DNA of 64,000 nt from Legionella jordanis. GTDB taxonomy: Bacteria; Pseudomonadota; Gammaproteobacteria; Legionellales; Legionellaceae. Positions 18,259 to 29,101 of the stretch are shown one piece after another. The notes beneath the pieces were generated by a model, which saw nothing but the letters and a program-made list of their open reading frames with translations, ran no database searches and was not told where the DNA came from. The stretch's first letter is position 1. Each line of letters opens with the position of its first letter. Location of the stretch: NCBI RefSeq assembly GCF_900637635.1, contig NZ_LR134383.1:2610001-2674000 (forward strand), read 5' to 3'. Position numbers and translations under genes: made by a program.

Positions 18259-19029
18259 TTAATGATTAAGCTCAATCCAAACGGGCGCATGATCCGAAGG
18301 CCGTTCCCATTTGCGCGGCTCCTTATCAATTTGCGAAGAGATGCAAAGACTGTTTAACTCCTCACTCAATAAAATATGATCAATGCGAAGCCCACGGTTT
18401 CGTCGAAATGCTGCAGCACGATAATCCCACCAACTAAATAGCTTTTCGGGTTGCAGAAAATTTCTAAAGCTGTCTGCAAAACCCAAAGACAATAAATCAG
18501 CAAAAGCCTGGCGCTCGGCAGGACTCACCATAACGCAATTTTGCCACTCTGCCGGGTCATGCACATCCCTGTCTTCAGGAGCAATATTAAAATCGCCTAC
18601 CACTGCAATTTTTGAGTAATGGCGTTGCTGGTCTTTTATAAAATCAAGCGTCTTTTCAAGCCATTGCAATTTATATTGGTATTTATCTGAGCTTGGCTCT
18701 GAGCCATTTGGCACGTATAAATTGATAACACGAACTCCCGCAATGGTGGCGGCTAACAAGCGGCATTGTGGGTCATTGAAATTCGGTATTTCCTTCACCA
18801 CGTCCTCAATGGGATGCCGACTCACCAAAGCTATGCCATTATAACTTTTTTGCCCTTTAAAAACAGAATGATAACCAAGTTCGGAAAAAATATTACTGGG
18901 AAATTGCTCATCCACCAGTTTGGTTTCTTGCATGGCTAATATGTCGATATTGGCCGCACCAAGCCAGTTTAATACTTGTTCGAGACGAATTTTTAGCGAA
19001 TTCACATTCCAACTCGCAAGTTTAAGCAT
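18259..19029 (-). CDS. Exodeoxyribonuclease III (copy A)
   Basis: A 256-residue Mg-dependent AP endonuclease/3' exonuclease of the EEP fold. I start it at the ATG ending at 19029 (MLKLASWNVNSLKIRLE), because the family begins there; a longer form with seven extra residues is possible from 19050. Catalytic residues are all present: N in SWNVNS, E in MQETKL, the GDFNIAP pair, RIDHILLS and the closing SDHAPVWIEL. It overlaps the second exonuclease III by 8 bp, so the two are tandem and co-translated. Confidence 0.92.
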   Translation of the reverse strand: MLKLASWNVNSLKIRLEQVLNWLGAANIDILAMQETKLVDEQFPSNIFSELGYHSVFKGQKSYNGIALVSRHPIEDVVKEIPNFNDPQCRLLAATIAGVRVINLYVPNGSEPSSDKYQYKLQWLEKTLDFIKDQQRHYSKIAVVGDFNIAPEDRDVHDPAEWQNCVMVSPAERQAFADLLSLGFADSFRNFLQPEKLFSWWDYRAAAFRRNRGLRIDHILLSEELNSLCISSQIDKEPRKWERPSDHAPVWIELNH

Positions 19030-19807
19030 ACCAATCCCCTTCGTATTCAATAATTAACGGTGCATGATCAGACCAGCGATTATCCTTGGCAATTTCAACT
19101 TGTTTTACATTGTCTTTTAAACCTGGAGTGATCACTTGATAATCAATTCTCCATCCGACATTTTTTTCTCTGGCTGTACGACTGCGCATCGACCACCAAG
19201 TGTATTGCCCCTCTTGTTGATTAACCACTCTAAAGGCATCGATAAAACCCATGGAACCAAACAATTGATCCATCCAAGCTCTTTCTTCAGGCAAAAATCC
19301 GGAATTTTTTTGATTCGCGCGCCAATTTTTTAAATCAATTTGCCTATGAGCAATATTATAGTCCCCACACAGGATCAGTTCGCGTCCTTCCTGCTTTAAT
19401 CTTTGCAGGTGCTCCGCAAAGCGTTCAAGGAAATCAAATTTAACCGCCTGACGTATTTCGCCACTGGTGCCAGAGGGTAAATAAATGGAAACGACACTCA
19501 ATTTTGGATAATCAAATTGAATATAGCGGCCTTCATTATCACAGTAGTCAAACCCTAAGCCTTTTATTACCCGCAGCGGTTTATGACGGGAATAAATTGC
19601 AACTCCGCTATAGCCTTTCTTTTGGGCATCAAAATATTCGCAATAAAATTCGGATGGATAAAAAAGCTCCTCCGACCGCTTATCACAAAGTTGCGCTTTC
19701 GTCTCCTGCAGGCAAACAAAATCCGCTTGTTGCTGCTTTAGCCAATCGTAAAACCCCCCGCGAGCCGCGGAACGAATCCCATTTGCATTAAACGTAATTA
19801 CTTTCAC
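19022..19807 (-). CDS. xthA: Exodeoxyribonuclease III (copy B)
   Basis: A 261-residue EEP-fold AP endonuclease. The family start VKVITFNANGIRSAAR falls at a GTG ending at 19807; a longer reading from 19858 adds 17 unlikely residues. Catalytic motifs: FNANGIR, LQETKAQ, GDYNIAH, GWRIDYQVI and RWSDHAPLI. It reads MRSRTAREKNVGWRIDY like the ExoIII branch common in gamma-proteobacteria. Two complete, divergent paralogues side by side suggest separate roles in base excision repair. Confidence 0.92.
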   Translation of the reverse strand: MKVITFNANGIRSAARGGFYDWLKQQQADFVCLQETKAQLCDKRSEELFYPSEFYCEYFDAQKKGYSGVAIYSRHKPLRVIKGLGFDYCDNEGRYIQFDYPKLSVVSIYLPSGTSGEIRQAVKFDFLERFAEHLQRLKQEGRELILCGDYNIAHRQIDLKNWRANQKNSGFLPEERAWMDQLFGSMGFIDAFRVVNQQEGQYTWWSMRSRTAREKNVGWRIDYQVITPGLKDNVKQVEIAKDNRWSDHAPLIIEYEGDWYA

Positions 19808-19857
19808 ATCAAACCTATTTTTTATTACAGCCCACACCAATGTAGGCAGTTTGGTCA

Positions 19858-20806
<949 letters not shown>

Positions 20807-20969
20807 TTCCTATACCCCAAGTTTCAAATTAAACATCATAAACGCTTCCATTTCCTAAGTCTAAAAAAAGATGAATCATAAACTCTTAAGACTCCTCGTT
20901 TTGCAGGAAGTTGTAAGCCACACTCGCCTATGAGATAGTAAAAGGCCAAATGGACACAAATTGAATACA

Positions 20970-22247
20970 ATGAAATTGGCGATTCCTTCCGATTGGAAAG
21001 AAAAATTGATCATCAAATATCATGAGGCTAATCGCTTTGTCTGGTTTGTCGCAGAGCATTTTATAAAAGATGATTGCACCTATCGAGCATCTGCACTGGC
21101 TTTTACCAGTTTACTTGCTGTCGTCCCTTTGATGAGCGTTGGTTTGGCCTTGCTGTCCGCGTTTCCAGTTTTTCAGAATTTGGCAGTCCCTTTGCAAAAC
21201 TTTATTTTTGAAAATTTCGTTCCGACTACCGGTAAAATTATTCAAGATTATCTGCTGCAATTCTCAGCCCAAGTGTCAAAACTCTCGATTTGGGGGGTCG
21301 TGATATTAATGGTAACGGCCTTACTGGTGATGGTCACCATTGAAAAGGCTATGAACCGGATTTGGAAAACACACAGTTCCCGCAAGGGCGTGGCAGCTTT
21401 CCTTTTATACTGGGCCATTTTATCCCTGGCGCCTATTTTTTTAGGGCTCAGCTTGGCTGCCAGCTCTTATCTGTTATCCATTCCTTTTATCAAAGGGCAT
21501 TCAGCCCCTTTGTTCTTTTTAAACAGCATCCCTTTTTTCCTGTCATTGATTGGCTTTACCTTTTTATATGTGGTTGTTCCTAACTGTCCTGTTAAAATAA
21601 CTCATGGTTTATGGGGCGGCTTATTTGCGGCAGTACTATTTGAATCGGCAAAACAAGCTTTTGCTTATTATTTAGCTCAATATAATACCTATCAACTTTT
21701 ATATGGAGCTTTTGCTACCATCCCCATCTTTTTTGTGTGGGTTTATTGGGTCTGGGTGATTACATTATTAGGCGCTGAAATCAGTTATGCTTTTTCCGTA
21801 CATTATAAAAGGAGGCCTGGCATTCCCATTGAGGGCTTTTCTCATGCGCTTCTTTGGCTTTATCAACTTTGGCAAGCCCAGCAGCTCGGGAAGGGATTAA
21901 GCCGCGAGGCTTTGATTTCAGCAAGCACTCAACCGTTTGCCGTCAATGTGGATGATATGATTAATGAGCTTATTAAAATTGGGCTTGTGCACAATACGGC
22001 TCAAGATGAACTAATGCTCAGTCGTGATTTAAATCAAATTACTTTGTATTGGCTAAGCCAGCAACTTCCCTTTCGTTTGCCTACCCATGATGAGCTCAAA
22101 CGAGAAAAAACCCCTCATGCCAATCACTGGCGTGGGGTTTTGGATAAAACCGATTTGGAGCTGCAAAAAACTTTAGATATTAATCTGCATCAGCTATTCA
22201 GCCAAAACTTTGAAGCTCACCCGCAAGCAAATTCTGCGGAGCATTAA
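20970..22247 (+). CDS. YihY/BrkB family inner-membrane protein
   Basis: A 425-residue protein with six membrane segments in the YihY/UPF0761 arrangement. Recognised by the TYRASALAFTSLLAVVPLMS opening and the closing YAFATIPIFFVWVYWVWVIT-like segment, which reads LYGAFATIPIFFVWVYWVW before LGAEISYAF. The soluble C-terminal tail (about residues 280-425) carries a winged-helix-like segment. Earlier naming as ribonuclease BN is wrong for this family; function is unclear. Start ATG 20970 preferred over TTG 20961. Its last 50 bp overlap the convergent SulP gene. Confidence 0.85.
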   Translation: MKLAIPSDWKEKLIIKYHEANRFVWFVAEHFIKDDCTYRASALAFTSLLAVVPLMSVGLALLSAFPVFQNLAVPLQNFIFENFVPTTGKIIQDYLLQFSAQVSKLSIWGVVILMVTALLVMVTIEKAMNRIWKTHSSRKGVAAFLLYWAILSLAPIFLGLSLAASSYLLSIPFIKGHSAPLFFLNSIPFFLSLIGFTFLYVVVPNCPVKITHGLWGGLFAAVLFESAKQAFAYYLAQYNTYQLLYGAFATIPIFFVWVYWVWVITLLGAEISYAFSVHYKRRPGIPIEGFSHALLWLYQLWQAQQLGKGLSREALISASTQPFAVNVDDMINELIKIGLVHNTAQDELMLSRDLNQITLYWLSQQLPFRLPTHDELKREKTPHANHWRGVLDKTDLELQKTLDINLHQLFSQNFEAHPQANSAEH

Positions 22248-23886
22248 GTCGTTGGGAACAGAATTTAAGTGCTTGAGAAAAATCCTGAATTACATTCCCT
22301 CGGCCAACCAAATCAATAATCCCCGCTTTCTCAAGCTTGGAGAAAACGCGAGAATTTGCACCGGTCAAAAATACCTCAACCTGTTTTTTATGAAGATTTT
22401 GGATGATTTCTTCCAGAGTTTGCAGTCCGGTAATGTCTATAAAGGGCACCCAGCGAAGTCTAATGATCAACATCTTTGGCTGTGTATGCGTTGCATTAAG
22501 AGTTTGTTCGAATTGTTCTACAGCACCAAAAAACAACGGCCCCTCTATCGCATAAACCAAGAGCCCTTCTGAAAGATTGGCTATGGCTTGCTTTGCTAGT
22601 TCCTTTTGCAAATCTTCCTCAGCGATTTGTTGCACTTCCACGCTAGAAGCCATTCTTCTTAAAAATTGCAAGATCGCTAAAATCACACCTATGTAAACCG
22701 CCATAACCAAATCAACTGTGATGGTTAAAGCAAAGGTAATCAATAGAATTGCTACATCAGCACGCGGAGCCCGTTTAATCATTTTTACAAAATGTTTAGC
22801 TTCGCTCATGTTCCATGCAACCACAAACAAGATTGCCGCCAAAGCTGCCAGTGGCACATCCACAGCAAGAGGGGCAAGAACAATAAGAACAGCTACAAGG
22901 GTGAGCGTGTGGACAATACCGGCAATAGGGCTTGTTCCACCGTTGCGGATGTTGGTGGCCGTTCGGGCTATCGCTCCGGTGGCAGCAAAACCGCCGAATA
23001 AGGGTGCAGCCATATTGGCAAGACCCTGGCCAATTAATTCCTGGTTGGAATCATGGCGGGTGCCAGCCATGCCGTCAGCTACCACAGCAGACAATAGTGA
23101 TTCAATGGCTCCGAGCATCGCAATGGCAAAGGCTGGACCTAATAACTCCGATAAACGGCTTAAACTTATTTCTGGGAAATGGAAGCTTGGCAAACCCTGC
23201 GGAATGCCGCCAAAAGTACTGCCTATGGTTGCCACTCCTTTAAAATGGAATATAGATTGTAAGGCTGTAGCCAGCACCAAGGCCACTAAAGGACCTGGTA
23301 TGCGTTTTAAAGCAGGCAACTTATAAGAGTATAAAACCACCAGTAGGGACATACAGGCTAACAATGTGGTGCTGAGACTCATTTGCGGAAAAACTTGCAG
23401 TAAATGCCAGAGTTTTTGATGAAAATGTTCTCCGCTTACTGCGGGCAGACCAAAGAAATCTTTCCACTGCCCAACCCAGATGATAACGCCAATTCCTGCC
23501 GTAAATCCTACAATGACTGGAGCAGGAATGAATTTAATGACTGTACCAAAGCGGGCAATGCCAAGAAAAAAAAGAATAACTCCGGCCATTATCGTTGCAA
23601 TTTGCAGACCATCAATGCCATATTTGCCTGTTATTCCAGATAAGATAACGATGAATGCTCCAGTGGGACCTGCAATTTGTAAACGGCTTCCACCGAACAC
23701 CGATACTAAAAATCCCGCTACAATGGCGGTATACAAACCCTGTTCAGGCTTGGCTCCAGAAGCAATTGCAAAGGCCATTGCCAAAGGCAAAGCCACTACT
23801 CCGACAATAATTCCTGAGATGACATTGGCAAGCCAATGTTGTCTTTGCAATAATCCGGCTCGATACGCTTCCAGAACAGCAATCAT
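22198..23886 (-). CDS. SulP-family anion transporter with STAS domain
   Basis: A 562-residue secondary transporter. The membrane part begins with ISGIIVGVVALPLAMAFAIA and contains the family motif GPTGAFIVILSG plus AIESLLSAVVADGMAGTRHDSNQEL. A C-terminal STAS domain (about residues 430-540) follows, visible as VYAIEGPLFFGAVEQFEQ and PFIDITGLQTLEEI. Substrate could be sulfate, bicarbonate or dicarboxylate. Its 3' end overlaps yihY by 50 bp in the opposite direction. Confidence 0.92.
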   Translation of the reverse strand: MIAVLEAYRAGLLQRQHWLANVISGIIVGVVALPLAMAFAIASGAKPEQGLYTAIVAGFLVSVFGGSRLQIAGPTGAFIVILSGITGKYGIDGLQIATIMAGVILFFLGIARFGTVIKFIPAPVIVGFTAGIGVIIWVGQWKDFFGLPAVSGEHFHQKLWHLLQVFPQMSLSTTLLACMSLLVVLYSYKLPALKRIPGPLVALVLATALQSIFHFKGVATIGSTFGGIPQGLPSFHFPEISLSRLSELLGPAFAIAMLGAIESLLSAVVADGMAGTRHDSNQELIGQGLANMAAPLFGGFAATGAIARTATNIRNGGTSPIAGIVHTLTLVAVLIVLAPLAVDVPLAALAAILFVVAWNMSEAKHFVKMIKRAPRADVAILLITFALTITVDLVMAVYIGVILAILQFLRRMASSVEVQQIAEEDLQKELAKQAIANLSEGLLVYAIEGPLFFGAVEQFEQTLNATHTQPKMLIIRLRWVPFIDITGLQTLEEIIQNLHKKQVEVFLTGANSRVFSKLEKAGIIDLVGRGNVIQDFSQALKFCSQRLNAPQNLLAGELQSFG

Positions 23887-23970
23887 TCTTTATCCAAAGA
23901 GTCAATTTGCCCTTAAGTATACTCTTGTTGGCAGAGAGTTAGAATAAATAATTACAGTCAATAATTATTA

Positions 23971-23985
23971 GATGCATTATGCATC
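23971..23985. promoter_or_regulatory. Perfect palindrome upstream of the SulP gene
   Basis: GATGCATTATGCATC is an exact 7+1+7 palindrome, 85 bases before the SulP start and 68 bases after the hslU stop. It has no T-run and so looks more like a protein-binding site than a terminator. The binding factor is unknown. Confidence 0.35.
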
Positions 23986-24052
23986 ATTATTGATCATAAG
24001 AATTTATGCAGCTTAGAACAGCTGGAACAAACAACTTGCCCCAGCCTTAGTA

Positions 24053-25396
24053 TTATAGGATATAGCGGGTTAAATCATCGTCCTCTACTAATTTACCCAG
24101 GTGTTTTTCAACATAAGAAGAGTCAATGTGAACGGTTTCACCAGCCTTATCCGTCGCTTCAAAAGAAATCACTTCTAATAGTCTTTCCATGACTGTGTAA
24201 AGCCGGCGTGCCCCTATATTCTCTGTGCGTTCATTTACTTTCCAGGCCACTTCAGCGATGCGACGAATGCCTGAGTCATCAAAGGTTAATGCTAAACCTT
24301 CAGTTGCCATCAGAGCAGCATATTGTTCAGTCAGTGAAGCACTGGGTTCAGTTAGGATGCGAACAAAATCCTCCACACTGAGCGCAGCCAACTCAACTCG
24401 AATGGGTAAACGACCTTGCAATTCGGCAATCAAATCAGAGGGTTTTGCCACATGGAAAGCACCTGAGGCAATAAACAGAATATGGTCGGATTTAATCATG
24501 CCGTATTTAGTAGAAACGGCCGTACCTTCCACCAAGGGCAAAAGATCCCGCTGGACTCCTTCACGGGACACATCCCCGCCGCCGCCATGCTCAGCTCTTT
24601 TAGCAACTTTATCCAATTCATCAATGAAAACAATGCCATTTTGCTCAACGTTTTCAATAGCGCGAGTCTTTATATCGTCTTCATTAACAAGTTTTGCCGC
24701 TTCCTCTTCTTTTAAAATCTTCATCGCCTTGGCTATGGTCATCTTGCGAGTTTTCGTGCGCCCACTGCCAATTTGTTGGAACATGGATTGTAATTGACTC
24801 GTCATTTCTTCCATACCTGGAGGGGCCATAATCTCAACACCCACCTGCGAAGCCGATAATTCTACTTCAATTTCATTCTCATCCAAGGCTCCTTCTCGAA
24901 GCTGTTTACGGAATATTTGTCGAGTTGAAGAATCTTTCTCAATAGGCGAAAGGCCAGAGCGAGGCGGAGGCAACAACACGTCCAAAACGCGTTCCTCAGC
25001 AGCATCTTCTGCCAAATGTTCAACCTTTTTCATGGCCAATTCGCGCTCTTGTTTGACCGCGATATCAATTAAGTCCCGCAATATGGAATCAACGTCACGC
25101 CCAACATAACCCACTTCCGTAAACTTGGTGGCTTCAACTTTAAGAAAAGGCGCTTTTGCCAATTTGGCCAAACGTCTGGCGATTTCGGTCTTACCTACGC
25201 CTGTAGGCCCAATCATCAAAATGTTTTTAGGCATAATTTCATTACGCAATGCCGAATCTTTGATTTGCATTCGCCGCCAGCGATTGCGAAGGGCTATCGC
25301 TACGGCGCGCTTCGCCTCATCTTGACCAATGATATGTTTGTCTAACTCTTGTACTATCTCTCGAGGAGTCATTGTTGCTGTTGATGTATTATTCAC
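24053..25396 (-). CDS. hslU: HslU, ATPase subunit of the HslVU protease
   Basis: A 447-residue AAA+ unfoldase that feeds substrates to HslV. Marks: the start [20 protein letters not shown], Walker [19 protein letters not shown], the pore signature [17 protein letters not shown], Walker [11 protein letters not shown] and the C-terminal [16 protein letters not shown] that docks into HslV. The I-domain lies at about residues 110-230. It overlaps hslV by 8 bp, and the pair is led by a heat-shock-like promoter upstream of hslV. Confidence 0.97.
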   Translation of the reverse strand: MNNTSTATMTPREIVQELDKHIIGQDEAKRAVAIALRNRWRRMQIKDSALRNEIMPKNILMIGPTGVGKTEIARRLAKLAKAPFLKVEATKFTEVGYVGRDVDSILRDLIDIAVKQERELAMKKVEHLAEDAAEERVLDVLLPPPRSGLSPIEKDSSTRQIFRKQLREGALDENEIEVELSASQVGVEIMAPPGMEEMTSQLQSMFQQIGSGRTKTRKMTIAKAMKILKEEEAAKLVNEDDIKTRAIENVEQNGIVFIDELDKVAKRAEHGGGGDVSREGVQRDLLPLVEGTAVSTKYGMIKSDHILFIASGAFHVAKPSDLIAELQGRLPIRVELAALSVEDFVRILTEPSASLTEQYAALMATEGLALTFDDSGIRRIAEVAWKVNERTENIGARRLYTVMERLLEVISFEATDKAGETVHIDSSYVEKHLGKLVEDDDLTRYIL

Positions 25397-25937
25397 TGTT
25401 GCTATCCAATTCTTCGATGGTTAAATTGTGATTTGTATAAATGCAAATATCGGCAGCTATGGCCAGGCTCTTTTGGACGATGTCCAAAGCAGATAAATCG
25501 GTGTTTTCTAATAAAGCCCGAGCTGAAGATTGCGCAAAAGGCCCTCCCGAACCAATGGCAATGAGTCCTTGCTCTGGTTCAATGACATCACCATTCCCTG
25601 TGATGATTAGGGAAGCTTTGCTGTCTGCCACAGCCAAAAGTGCTTCTAAGCGTCGTAAAATTTTATCAGTGCGCCAATCTTTGGCTAATTCTACTGCGGC
25701 CCTTAGCAAATGCCCTTGATGCATTTCCAGTTTGCGTTCAAAACGCTCAAAAAGAGTAAATGCATCTGCTGTTCCACCCGCAAATCCGGCAATCACCTTA
25801 TCTTTATAAAGACGCCGCACCTTACGGGCATTACCTTTCATAACGGTATTACCCATGGTAACTTGACCGTCCCCCCCAATCACTACCTTATTGCCGCGTC
25901 GAACGGACAAAATGGTTGTACCGCGATATTGATCCAA
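25389..25937 (-). CDS. hslV: HslV, peptidase subunit of the HslVU protease
   Basis: A 182-residue proteasome-like peptidase. The N-terminus [19 protein letters not shown] implies removal of six residues to expose the catalytic Thr7. Other features: [20 protein letters not shown], the [20 protein letters not shown] stretch and [20 protein letters not shown]. The gene order hslV-hslU matches most gamma-proteobacteria. Confidence 0.97.
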   Translation of the reverse strand: MDQYRGTTILSVRRGNKVVIGGDGQVTMGNTVMKGNARKVRRLYKDKVIAGFAGGTADAFTLFERFERKLEMHQGHLLRAAVELAKDWRTDKILRRLEALLAVADSKASLIITGNGDVIEPEQGLIAIGSGGPFAQSSARALLENTDLSALDIVQKSLAIAADICIYTNHNLTIEELDSNSE

Positions 25938-25968
25938 AATTAACCCTCAGTGTAAATTAGTTCGTCTA

Positions 25969-25995
25969 AGATGGGGCTGAAGAAAAAAAAATCAA
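25969..25995 (-). promoter_or_regulatory. Sigma32 (RpoH)-type promoter for hslVU
   Basis: On the minus strand TTGATT (25995 down to 25990), a 13-base spacer and CCCCATCT (25976 down to 25969) match the heat-shock promoter layout (CTTGAA, 13-15 bases, CCCCATnT). The -10 box is exact; the -35 is partial. It lies 32 bases before the hslV start. hslVU is a known RpoH target in E. coli. Confidence 0.6.
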
Positions 25996-26115
25996 TAGGT
26001 CTGAGAATTTTTTTTTCATGGTTTATAGCTATAGATTAATCTGCAAAGTTACTGCACTTAACTATAAACAGGGATTAAGACCTTATTGCACTATCGGCTT
26101 TCCTGGGCCAAGGAG

Positions 26116-26544
26116 CTAAGCCTGGCATTTCCCACAAATCCCTTTCAATTCAATCACATCTTGACCTAAATGAAAGCAGTTGGATTGTGCCAGCGTTTCA
26201 AGGCCGCTCTGCAGATTGATGTCATAGATTTCTTGAACTTGATGACATTGATTGCAAACCATCAAAATTTCAGAGGGAAGTTTTTTTCCAGGCTCGTGAC
26301 ATAATGTGTAGGCCTGGATGGATTCAATCTTATGAACCACTCCATAGTCGACAAAATAATCCAGCACCCGATAGATAGAGGGAGCTGTTGAATTACTATG
26401 GATTGGCAAAAGCTTATTTAAAATTTCATAAGCTTTAAGGGGCTTTCTATTGTCCCACAACACAAAAAGCACGGTTTTACGTAAAGAGGTCAGCTTAAGA
26501 TTCATTGATGCGCAATAATTTAAAAACGATGCTGGGTAAATCAT
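26116..26544 (-). CDS. Fur-family metalloregulator, Zur-like
   Basis: A 142-residue repressor with an N-terminal winged helix (LTSLRKTVLFVLWDNRKPLK then SIYRVLDYFVDYGVVHKI). A C-terminal dimerisation domain carries two CxxC pairs, VCNQCHQV and ICGKCQA. Fur proteins that keep both pairs, with an ELKGICGKC end and no His-rich Fur site, are usually zinc-responsive Zur. It sits alone between hslV and deoB in the same direction; no znuABC genes are adjacent. Regulated metal is inferred. Confidence 0.85.
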   Translation of the reverse strand: MIYPASFLNYCASMNLKLTSLRKTVLFVLWDNRKPLKAYEILNKLLPIHSNSTAPSIYRVLDYFVDYGVVHKIESIQAYTLCHEPGKKLPSEILMVCNQCHQVQEIYDINLQSGLETLAQSNCFHLGQDVIELKGICGKCQA

Positions 26545-26578
26545 TGAATTTTCTGTTTGCCCTCTATTACTTCAAACT

Positions 26579-27811
26579 TTAAACCGAGTCCTTCAGGAAG
26601 GATACACCATGAAGAAGCGGTGGAATGTCTAAATGCTCAGCGATACTTTGCCCAATATCGGCGAAACTGTCTCGACGGCCGATGAACGAGCTGCCAAGAC
26701 TCGGGCCGTAAACAAGCACAGGTATATGTTCTCGCGTATGATCAGAGCCCGGCATGGTGGGATCACAACCATGATCAGCTGCGATTACCACAATATCATC
26801 CGCTCTTAGAAGTTTCTCCAATTCAGGAAGCCTTGCATCAAACTCTTCCAATGCATGGGCGTAACCGGCCACATCTCGACGGTGACCATAGGAAGAATCA
26901 AAATCCACAAAATTGGTAAAAATCAAACTTCCTTCCGGCGCTGTCTCCAAAGCTCCTAAGGTGGCATCAAACAAAGCCATATTGCCGTCCGCTTTAATCG
27001 TTTTTGTCATTCCTTGATGAGCAAAGATATCCGCAATCTTTCCTATTGCAATGACTTCCCGGCCTACACGCTTTAATTCATCCAATAAAGTCGGCGCTGG
27101 CGGTAAAGTTGCATAATCACGGCGGTTGCCAGTTCGTGAAAAAGAGCCGGCCTTGCCTATAAAAGGCCGGGCAATTACACGACCTATCTGATAGTCATCA
27201 ACCAGTTCCCGCGCTATTTCACACACATCATACAGCCGTTGTAGACCGAAGGCTTCTTCATGCGCTGCAATTTGAAAGACACTATCAGCCGAGGTATAAA
27301 CAATTGGTTTACCGGTTTTTAGGTGTTCTTCACCCAGCTCCTCGATAATAGTCGTCCCAGAGGCATGTTTTTGCCCCAAAACACCGGGCAACTTTGCTTT
27401 TTGTATTAATTCATCAATTAAGCTTTTTGGAAAGCAAGGAATTTCCTGTGGAAAATACCCCCACTCGAAACTTACTGGCACCCCTGCCAACTCCCAATGG
27501 CCACTGGGAGTGTCTTTACCCAAGCTTTGCTCCACTGCATAGCCGTAATAACCAAGAGGTTGTGGCAATTCGCCCAAATCCAGCAAGCGTTCACCACAGC
27601 TGGCCACTGCAGCGTGATACATGCCCCATTTGCTTAAATTTGGAATTTGCAAAGGACCGTGACGAAGCCCGGTTTTATCCGCTTCGCCTGCTTGGCAGGC
27701 TGTATGAATGTGGCCAAAAGTATTTGCGCCTTCATCCCCATAACGGGAAGCATCAAGACTTGCTCCAATGCCCAGAGAATCCATCAATAAAATGCAGACG
27801 CGTCCTGCCAT
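26579..27811 (-). CDS. deoB: Phosphopentomutase DeoB
   Basis: A 410-residue alkaline-phosphatase-superfamily enzyme that moves phosphate between C1 and C5 of (deoxy)ribose in nucleoside breakdown; E. coli DeoB has 407. Metal-site motifs are [22 protein letters not shown]-like [32 protein letters not shown] and [16 protein letters not shown]. Its ATG overlaps the upstream MFS stop as TAATG, so translation is coupled. The coupled MFS carrier may therefore bring in nucleosides. Confidence 0.95.
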   Translation of the reverse strand: MAGRVCILLMDSLGIGASLDASRYGDEGANTFGHIHTACQAGEADKTGLRHGPLQIPNLSKWGMYHAAVASCGERLLDLGELPQPLGYYGYAVEQSLGKDTPSGHWELAGVPVSFEWGYFPQEIPCFPKSLIDELIQKAKLPGVLGQKHASGTTIIEELGEEHLKTGKPIVYTSADSVFQIAAHEEAFGLQRLYDVCEIARELVDDYQIGRVIARPFIGKAGSFSRTGNRRDYATLPPAPTLLDELKRVGREVIAIGKIADIFAHQGMTKTIKADGNMALFDATLGALETAPEGSLIFTNFVDFDSSYGHRRDVAGYAHALEEFDARLPELEKLLRADDIVVIAADHGCDPTMPGSDHTREHIPVLVYGPSLGSSFIGRRDSFADIGQSIAEHLDIPPLLHGVSFLKDSV

Positions 27812-29088
27812 TATTTATCCTCAATTTGTTTGCAATGAGTTTCCTTTAATCCCATTATGGCTACCAACGCTAACAGTAAACCAATGGGTAAGATAATCGC
27901 TGCAAATTGATAATCACCCAAGGAATAGACTGGAACATCATTTACCATGTGCATTTCACCATGTCCCATCAGCAAAATACTAAATAGATTTTGATAAATA
28001 ATGTAACCACCCTGAGTTAAAACAGACACCACGCTGACTGCTGTTGCCGTCATTTGCGGTGAGTTGCTCTCTGCTACCAAAGCATAACTGATGACTTGAG
28101 CCGCAGTGAAAAAGCCGAGCAGGAAGAACAAAATTTTCATACCCAGCAATGAGACAGGCGCAAATAAAACAGCCAAAACTGTTATTAAAGAAGCAATGAC
28201 ACCCACCTTCATGGGCAAAACGCGAATTCTCAATTTATCCGAGAGCCATCCAATGATCGGCCCTCCGATGATGGCGCCTAAAAACAGCATGGTATTAACT
28301 ACGGCAGCATCTTCTTTTGTAATCCCAAGTCTTTGCACCAAATACAGCGAGCCCATCATGGCACCAAATACCGCAATGGCCATGTTCATTAAACTGGTGT
28401 AAGAGGCCGCTCTTAAGGTTTGTGAATTTAGATAAGCTTTTTTAGCAGCGCTAAGCACTGAAATCTTGTGTTGAATTGTTTTCTTGGCCGATTCTCTATC
28501 AATTACGGTAAAGGACATAAACAGCAACATTGCCGTTCCAAGCCACCCCACTTGCATGAGGGAATCCCGCCATCCAATTTGATTTACCAGTTTGGTCAAA
28601 GGGTATTGGGCCAGCATCCCCCCGGTCATGGCCATGGTTACAATCGCACCAGTAATTAATGCCATGCGCTTTGGAGGAAACCATCGTGAAGCAATGCGAA
28701 TTGGTCCTAAAAAGCAAAACGCGCTGCCAATACCAGTAACAAACCGACAAAAGAGTGCTAAATAAAATGATTGTGCATGAGCGAGTATAAATGTACTGAT
28801 AACACAAAGAAACATGGCAACCAGAATGGTTTTTTTGGCTGAGAAGCGATCGAGCAGCATTCCGGCCACAAATAGGAAAAGCACATTAGAAAGATAATAT
28901 ATACTTGATAAGTAAGCCATTTTATCTGCTTGCACGTGAAAATCATGCATAATATTATCGGCAATGGATGCAAACATATTGCCCTGTATAAATTCGTAGA
29001 AGAAGAATAAAGAGGCACTAAAGCAAACAAACCAAGGCAGAAACGAATAGGTTGGCCTATCGTCTTGATATTCTTCCACCATCTGCAT
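27811..29088 (-). CDS. MFS transporter coupled to deoB
   Basis: A 425-residue major facilitator carrier with opening [18 protein letters not shown], loop motif [20 protein letters not shown] and the closing [19 protein letters not shown]. It lies between a frameshifted paralogue upstream and deoB downstream and shares a TAATG junction with deoB. This type resembles the Legionella Pht carriers, some of which import pyrimidine nucleosides. Coupling to phosphopentomutase makes nucleoside import a reasonable guess. Confidence 0.85.
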   Translation of the reverse strand: MQMVEEYQDDRPTYSFLPWFVCFSASLFFFYEFIQGNMFASIADNIMHDFHVQADKMAYLSSIYYLSNVLFLFVAGMLLDRFSAKKTILVAMFLCVISTFILAHAQSFYLALFCRFVTGIGSAFCFLGPIRIASRWFPPKRMALITGAIVTMAMTGGMLAQYPLTKLVNQIGWRDSLMQVGWLGTAMLLFMSFTVIDRESAKKTIQHKISVLSAAKKAYLNSQTLRAASYTSLMNMAIAVFGAMMGSLYLVQRLGITKEDAAVVNTMLFLGAIIGGPIIGWLSDKLRIRVLPMKVGVIASLITVLAVLFAPVSLLGMKILFFLLGFFTAAQVISYALVAESNSPQMTATAVSVVSVLTQGGYIIYQNLFSILLMGHGEMHMVNDVPVYSLGDYQFAAIILPIGLLLALVAIMGLKETHCKQIEDK

Positions 29089-29101
29089 AAAAACTCCTAT
29101 C

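Noticed and set aside
20961-22247. YihY as ribonuclease BN
   Set aside because: That assignment was a historic error for the family; the protein is a membrane protein with no nuclease motif.
22718-23326. Long plus-strand frame across the SulP gene
   Set aside because: It lies wholly opposite a clear transporter gene, has low-complexity composition and no ribosome binding site; it is a shadow frame.
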